Source of the DNA: Cryptomeria japonica
Lineage: Eukaryota > Streptophyta > Pinopsida > Cupressales > Cupressaceae
Assembly: GCF_030272615.1 (NCBI RefSeq)
Contig: NC_081415.1
Span: forward strand, 374,151,009-374,215,008
Length of the DNA: 64,000 bases
Direction: 5' to 3'
In this document: positions 57,640-64,000 of the stretch, in pieces
How the letters are laid out: the number at the start of each line of letters is the position of its first letter
Numbering within the stretch: the first letter of the stretch is position 1
The notes under the pieces: generated by a model
What the model was told of the DNA's origin: nothing
What the model saw: the letters and a program-made list of their open reading frames with translations, nothing else
Database searches by the model: none
Made by a program: the position numbers and the translations under genes

Positions 57640-60600
57640 ACTTACTTTGATGCATGAACAAGGTGGTCGATTTCTAGGTATGTATATGGTTGCAAATACG
57701 AAATCAAGCCAGGTATGCCTTTTTGAACCATAACTTCTTCTCATCTAAACTTTGTTATGTCAAATTAATTATTCCTCTGTATTTTATGTATATATGAGGA
57801 CCTATTTTTCAAATTTCAAATTCATATGATATTGTTTGATATGTTTATGAAAGCCATTATTATTTTCCTTGAGTATAATATTAATTAGGAAGTTTTTAAT
57901 TTTGAATATTATATTTTTCCTCCAATTAATATTATAGTATTTAAATTATTTGTGTTACATGAAATTATATGATGCTTTTAAAACTAACACAATTTTTGAG
58001 CTTGTATAATGTGCAGGATTATTACAAAAAAGAAATAAAAGATTTTACATTGATCAAATCAAATGATCAAATACTTTATAGTTGGTTGAAGGAAGTAAAA
58101 AGTTTTTATTTCAAAAGGTGAAATATTAAATCATTTTTTAAATAAATGATTGGGATACATTGGGGCCCAATGAGTAAAAGCCATGAGTATCGTAATAGGC
58201 ATTTGAGAGCCCTCCCGATCCCAGATAGGGCAGCCATTGTTGTACAAGTTGAAAATGAACAATATATTCATTAATAAACAACATATACATGTTTCCTTAA
58301 TAACCTATTGAATGCTCAAGCTGAAGTATTATATATACATAATGTTGTGAGCTTTTATAGTACCTCAACAAGAAAATGATTGGGGTGATGAAAAGCAGCA
58401 GTGAATTGTTAAGTATATGCGATCTTCATACATAATCAAGTAAGCTCAGCAAATATTAGAGAAGCGGAGAGGCTATGATGAGAAGTATCACCAACAACAA
58501 CAAAAGTTCATTCACGTTTTTACAATTCAGACCATTTTTTGGGCTTGAATATGAGTTTTAAATGGTGATTTTTGTCTCTCAATAGAGGCCCAAACCATCC
58601 ACCCTACCTTGAAGGCCATTTTTACAAGATTTTTGATATTTTTGGAGTGCCAGTAAGCTCAAAAATGGCCCAGATTTGAAAGTGACGGCCTGCAACATTT
58701 CAGTAAAAAATATATATTGTTTTATCGTTAACAAAATGATTTCTGATTTGTTAGTATATCTTACTATATTTCTTTTTTTTGTGCAGGATGTTACACATGG
58801 GAAAAATTAAATTTCTAGGCACATTAAAGAGCATGGAGTATATCTTAAGCAAGTATATTTTTTATTTACAATAAGATTACATTTTGCATATAAATAAATG
58901 ATTTTAAAATATTATTTTACAAAATGGTAGGGAGAGGGACTACCCATACCTACCCTCCCCTTTTACCAATTGCTCCATTGTATTATTTGAAAATGTTTGT
59001 TAGGGTAAATTAGTATGGATAATAATTTGCAAATATTTCCACAATTCCCAAGGCAATGTATTTTTATCAAGTGGAGGTAGGTATGTTTTAATCATTTGCT
59101 TTTTATTATTTTAAATGTAAAAGTGATTTTAAAAGATTATTAATTAATATTTTGTCTTTGAATTTATTTTCTCCTAAAAATAAATGATCTCAAATGTTAT
59201 TTACGCAATATTTTACATTCTGGGATTTTTCAAATATTATATGAAATGATTTGTATTTCTTTATAGATTTATTTTTTCAATCACTTAATTATTCATTTGG
59301 GGAAAATTTGTTGCCCTTATTTTATTATATCCTTATGAAGGTTAATTGAACATATTTTCTTAGGGCAAAATATTATAACATTTTTTGCATAAGGAATAGT
59401 TTTTTAAAGATGAATACTTTGAAATTTTCCTAGCTAATGAGGATATTATTTTTATTATTCAAATTCCTTATTATGTGCCTTATGTGTGCAGGATAGGATG
59501 ACAAATTATTTCTACTAAGTGCATATTAAGGAAGTATTTTTTACCTATAGGCTTTAAATAATTTTTCATTTTTATTATTATAATGGGTAAAAATACTTTG
59601 ATAAAGAATAGCCTTTTTTATAATGTTTGATGGTGAAAATCTAACGTTTTTATCTTGAATCATCTTTAAAGTATTATTGATGAAAAAGATTATTATATCA
59701 AGGATAAGCGATTATTAGCATTCAATAATTATTTTTTTACTTTTTTGGAAAATAGGTAATTAGAATAATATTCTTGCTTTTGGAAATGGTTAAAGCGAGA
59801 GTAAAAAAAATTCAGAACATTATTGATCTAATATCTTCATTGGGATGTTTTATTCTAAAAAAGTTATTCAAAGGAAATTTCATTTATTTCTGGAGCTTTA
59901 TATTAATTATTATGATATCATATTTTTTAGGAACACTCTATCCTAATTATGTGCAAAGGTTATATATCTCTTTAGGGGAAAGTATTCTTATTTGCATAGG
60001 GAGGGTTTTATCAATGATTTTAAATATATCCCTAGAAAGTAAAAAATATGAGTTATCAAGTTATTTGATTTTCTTATGTTTTGTGCAGGATATTTTATTC
60101 TTTAGCTTACACCGACATAGGAAGTATCCTTTACTTAAATTTTTTTAATATTTTGATATTGCCATTCATCATTTGCAAAAGCATTTTGGTAAATAAAGAC
60201 TTGTTTACAACATTTGACATGATAGTATTTTGACATTATCTTTTTGAGAAATTATAAAGGGATATATTTTATCATAAGGAAAATTACATTTTGCAAGTGC
60301 TCTTACCATGAATAATGTTTTTAACTCATGATGACCTAATATATTTTAACATTACATTATTATTATTTGCTTGTAAATATTTTCACCCTAAGTGAATAAA
60401 TGATACATGTATGTATTAGGGTTGATTTTATGCGGATTCAAAGTATGAATTTTTGCAAAAGTATTTTCTCAAAGGGATAAATATTTGGATCAAAGTGAAT
60501 TACGATCAAATTTTACGTATGTGAAAAGATATAGTTTTTAATACAAAATTTAATCAAAGGTAAGTCATGATCTATTTTCTATTTAAGGAACTTGATTGGT

Positions 60601-61690
60601 TCAATTTATATGCAAGAACTTTTATCAAAGTTTGTAAATGAGGAGCCTAACCAAGAGCGGAAGTGGAATTTTATCAAAGTGAAAGATTATAAAGAATATT
60701 AATAAAGCTTTATTTAGTGTGTATTTTAGGGATTCAAATGTAATTATCTCTGTAAACCAAAGGGTGTGTCCTTTGGAAAAACAAATGTCTGTAACTCCCT
60801 CCTATATGCGAAAGGGTGTGTCCTTTCACATATGTCTTTTGGATCAGGTATTTATAGGGAGTCTTTTTTAATTAAAAAAAGAAAAATTCACAATCTGTCA
60901 GGCTACTAGTAGGGGCTATGGGATGTTTGTATTGGAGAAGTTTGTAGGAATGGAAGTATCATTTTGAGCAATCACTATGTAATGGAGTATCTGTAAGTGT
61001 AGCTATTGTATGGATTCACTCTCCAAAAATTAATATACAAGATTCGTTGTTTCAATTCTAGAATTCGTGTATACTTTTGTGTTGATGAATTTCATTTTGT
61101 CCTCTTGATAAATCTGATAAAAGGTTTAATACAGTGTGCCACCACAAGTTGTTATAATTGAATATAAGATTTGCTTCTTCATGTTCTTATAGCACTTAAT
61201 GGAACCTCTATATTGATAGTCTTGTGTTACAAGTTGCCTAAAAACTGTCTCAAGAGTTTAATTGAATTATTTGTCCACAAAGTATTGTGCATATTCCTAG
61301 ATAGAGGCACTAGTCTATTATTTATTTCTGAGATTTTGATTTGTATGCATAAGGTCCTTACAGAGAAACATTCTTCCATATCCTATTTGAACTAATCCTT
61401 ACAGATTTCATTCAAGTCCTAAAAGCATTTCATTTTCAATATACAATATCTTTAACATACACTTTTATTCATATTCAGTTTTCAGTTTTCAAAGTATTCA
61501 GCTAAAGCACATGATATAGCATAGTTGCAGAACACTAATTTGTGAGTTGTGTAAACTTTCTTAGAGGCTTAAATCCACATTTAAATAACTCTTTTGTGCT
61601 TGAGAGGGAAGGGTACACCCACCTAGGTCTTGTGGACCCTGAAGTGTGGAGGGATTTGGTCTTCAACCATCCCTATTCATTGGCCAAGGC
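57640..61690. other. AT-rich non-coding stretch of 4 kb
   Basis: No credible gene on either strand. The longest open frame (59774-60148) is a hydrophobic AT-driven run. Four copies of TGTGCAGGAT or GTGCAGGAT occur at 58011, 58781, 59486 and 60083, each after a T-rich run. Two AAAGGGTGTGTCCTTT words lie near 60760-60820, with a TATTTATAGG TATA-like word near 60849 and TTAATATACAAG near 61031. This right part resembles an LTR or promoter region, but its ends are not visible. Confidence 0.5.
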
Positions 61691-61899
61691 TGATTGGATT
61701 TCCTAAGGAGTTGGCAAGTCTTTGGGTTTTCCAATCTGCGGTTTTGGGCACCAACACTCCCATTGGAGAAAGAATTTTATAGGCTACAAAAAAATGGATG
61801 TGTCTACAAAAAAATATCTGAGCCAACAAAAATAATATCTAGCTTTGGGCCTCTCCCTCATCGCCTGGTGGAGGAGGAGGAGCCTAATGACTAGGATCC

Positions 61900-63640
61900 T
61901 ATCAAGGTGCTCGAGCTCACTCTGAGCGTGTCATATACTGTGAATAGGGGATCACCTGCTATGCTACTAGAACTGCCATGCTATATGCTGCAACATAGTA
62001 GGTTGCCCTATTGTTCTGATGCAAAACCTCATGCTGGAGGGTGTCTCACTCCGCTCTCATCACCGCGACCTGATGATCGCGCTCTGCTCTCAGCTCCATA
62101 AGCTGACGATCTTGCTCAACACTCACCTCTGCAAGCTGCCGGTCTCACTCCACCAGCTAAGTCTGAGCCACTATCAACTGTGATTGCAGCTCTGCAAGAT
62201 GTGCTCTCATCGACCACCCTGCATCAATCCCTTGCTCTCTCATCGGCTCTCCACCCCCATCTCCACCTCCAATATCACCCTGCTCGTCCCTCCACTACCG
62301 AACCTATCTTAGAGTTGCTCACTCCTCCTCAGCTCTGCCCAATCTCACTCCTACTCTCCCAAGGGATCCACCCTCACTCCTCTATTGTCCACCCTCAGCT
62401 AGAACCCTATTGCTACTAGCACCAGGATCACCACCTATCTGCCTCAGAGCCTCGGCTCTCTAGCCCTATCTCTAGCCCTGCCTCTAACTCTGTCCCTGTC
62501 CTGGCACGGGAGCATCATCCTCTATACGAGGTGCTTGCTCACCTAGATCTGTAAACCTAGGAAAAGGATGCTGTCAGAACCACTCTCTGTACTCGGGCAA
62601 TAACCTACATTTGCAACATCGTCCATATAGTCCCATCTGAGGCATTGTAGACCAGTCAGCTCCTGCATAGCTAAGGCATAGGACAACCATGGAGACCATC
62701 CCTGTCTCTCCTCATCCACATAACACACATAAGTTGTATACTCCTACAAGATCCCCTGAGGCCAGCCATACTACCTCATCACTCGTGATACGACAAACCA
62801 CTCAACAATGGTCTGTGATCTCCCAATAAGTGGGCGCATAACAAAAAGGTCCCTGTGAACCAGCCGCCAGTCATCCCATGGCTCTACACTACGGCTATCA
62901 AATCGTCTAACTGTCGCTGCCAAAAATATATCTTGCCCAGATGGGGTTGCGTAACATAACCGTCATACCTATATATAATCAGCTACCCAAGCTCTCTACT
63001 ATCGACCGACAAATAGAAAGATGCTCCCAAGCCCAAACCTATAAAATGAATACACCTATGGCCATGCTCCTTCCATCTCTATATACAATCTCATGCATCT
63101 CATGATACATGTGAGCCAATAAGAAAGAACCCCAGCCTAGTCTCTGAGGGGTCTCCATCAATCTCATCAGCATCCTGCCCCAACCACACTGGAAACCCTG
63201 TTCCCTCTATCTGGCATCAGAAAATAGCCGATAAATCTTGCTAGAACACATGCCAGAGGAAACTCCTTGTTGTATCTGCTCATCATAATGTCGCAACTAA
63301 TGGAATAGGTCAAAATGTCAGGATCCCTGAAGACATGCTTCATTGCCTGTAATCCTAGAAGGTGTCCTAAATCGTAATCCACCTTATCCCCAACAAAAGG
63401 GATACGGATGATCTTATATACATCCTCAGGAGTGATAGTCAACTCTCCCATGGGCAAATGAAACGTGTTATGCTTGGAATGGAATCTCTCTACCAATGCT
63501 ATGAGCATATCATGATTCACATAGATATTTGGTAAACTAAGAAGATGAGTCAAACTACACAAGTCAATATGAGCCTGATCAACCTCTGATAAATATTGAA
63601 CTAATGCCATGGTAGGAGGGTAAATGCATCTGAAAAGCAT
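61900..63640 (-). pseudogene. Plant-mobile-domain (PMD) gene with coiled-coil tail (J)
   Basis: From the ATG at 63640 the minus strand encodes FHSKHNTFHLPMGELTITPEDVYKII split over the first 110 residues, the hallmark opening of the aminotransferase-like plant mobile domain (PF10536). The frame breaks near 63167. It continues in other frames with LLAHMYHEMHEIVYRDGRSM, RDLFVMRPLIGRSQTIVEWF and, at 62728-62543, the C-terminal part of the domain. After a stop, basic and Gly-rich text follows, then a coiled coil (HLAELQSQL ... QLMELRAERDHQV) to about 61940. PMD proteins are either host silencing factors (MAIN type) or transposon cargo. The decay and context favour cargo. Confidence 0.78.
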
Positions 63641-64000
63641 AGGAGGTAATCAAACCTCCAAAAACACAACACCGAAGAATCAAAAAACATTCCAAATAAG
63701 CCTACAAGAGAAGTAAAACATCATGACAATCCAACTAAGTCAAATGCAAAATCAAAATCTCATGTTTAGACCTTAAAAAATGCTCAAGGTTTTCCAAATG
63801 ACAAAACATAGAAGGGCAGCATCTCGTACGAGTCAGGATTGACCTTCATACGATAAAACATCCCCAAACGATAATTTATTAGACCCCGCATGACAAAATG
63901 GCCTTTTTACAGACATGTCGTATGAAACAAGGGTGGGGCTCGAACGACAATTCTAATGGCTTTAAACGATAAAATAAATTTTAAAAGTTACTCATATGAG
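63641..64000 (-). other. 5' leader before the PMD gene
   Basis: Non-coding. On the minus strand it carries repeated variants of the palindrome TCGTACGA (CTCGTACGAG near 63813, TCGTATGA near 63835, TCATACGAC near 63910, TCGTTCGAG near 63930, CTCATATGAG at the edge). The same motif recurs in the leader of G, which suggests J belongs to a related element. Confidence 0.5.

Noticed and set aside
59774-60148. 124-codon hydrophobic ORF, membrane-protein-like
   Set aside because: AT-rich composition naturally gives Ile/Leu/Phe/Tyr codons. No start context, neighbours or homology signal.

Overview
The window is plant nuclear DNA made almost entirely of LTR retrotransposons, many inserted into one another. 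I found no convincing host gene, rRNA, tRNA or CRISPR. The evidence for a plant is a Ty1/copia polyprotein with an initiator-Met-tRNA primer site, Ty3/gypsy elements with two RNase H domains (the plant Tat type), and a plant-mobile-domain (PMD) gene. Nested, long, partly decayed elements suggest a large, repeat-rich seed-plant genome. A gymnosperm is possible, but the species cannot be read from the sequence.

Layout, left to right (letters are my labels). A (1-~2.7 kb, +) is a decayed ORF of unknown family. B (3692-11156, -) is a non-autonomous copia element with Sirevirus-like features: initiator-Met primer site, gag with four zinc knuckles, no pol, an unknown accessory ORF and several polypurine tracts. 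C (about 13.1-43.3 kb, -) is a decayed Tat-type Ty3/gypsy element, split inside gag by D. D (19206-40391, +) is a Ty1/copia element whose polyprotein is one frame broken by four stops. It has been cut by E and carries F inside its 3' LTR. E (24018-34897, -) is a young, roughly 10.3-kb non-autonomous element with two 1526-bp LTRs and a long Pro/Ser/Gln-rich reading frame, and no protease, RT or integrase. F (35379-39686) is a 4.3-kb non-coding TG...CA insertion with a near-perfect 5-bp target duplication. G (43256 to about 54.5 kb or beyond, +) is a second Tat-type Ty3/gypsy element with a 5' LTR, primer site, gag, protease, G-patch, RT, RNase H, archaeal-type RNase H and integrase, all interrupted by stops and frameshifts. 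H (55887-57639) is an unknown acidic ORF between two 111-112 bp direct repeats. A 4-kb AT-rich non-coding stretch follows. J (about 61.9-63.64 kb, -) is a degenerate PMD gene with a coiled-coil tail, preceded by a leader resembling that of G.

How they fit together: C was hit by D. D was hit by F and by E, and E's arrival or later recombination removed the end of D's pol and 285 bp of its 3' LTR. By eye, LTR pairs differ by about 1-1.5% for E, a few percent for D and roughly 10% for B, so E is younger than D and B is older than both. E shares ordered leader blocks with G and a downstream block with both C and G, so it looks like a non-autonomous partner of the Tat lineage. B stands in a similar relation to a copia lineage. 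The most unusual content is the cargo of these non-autonomous elements: the long ORF of E, the unknown ORF of B and the PMD gene of J.
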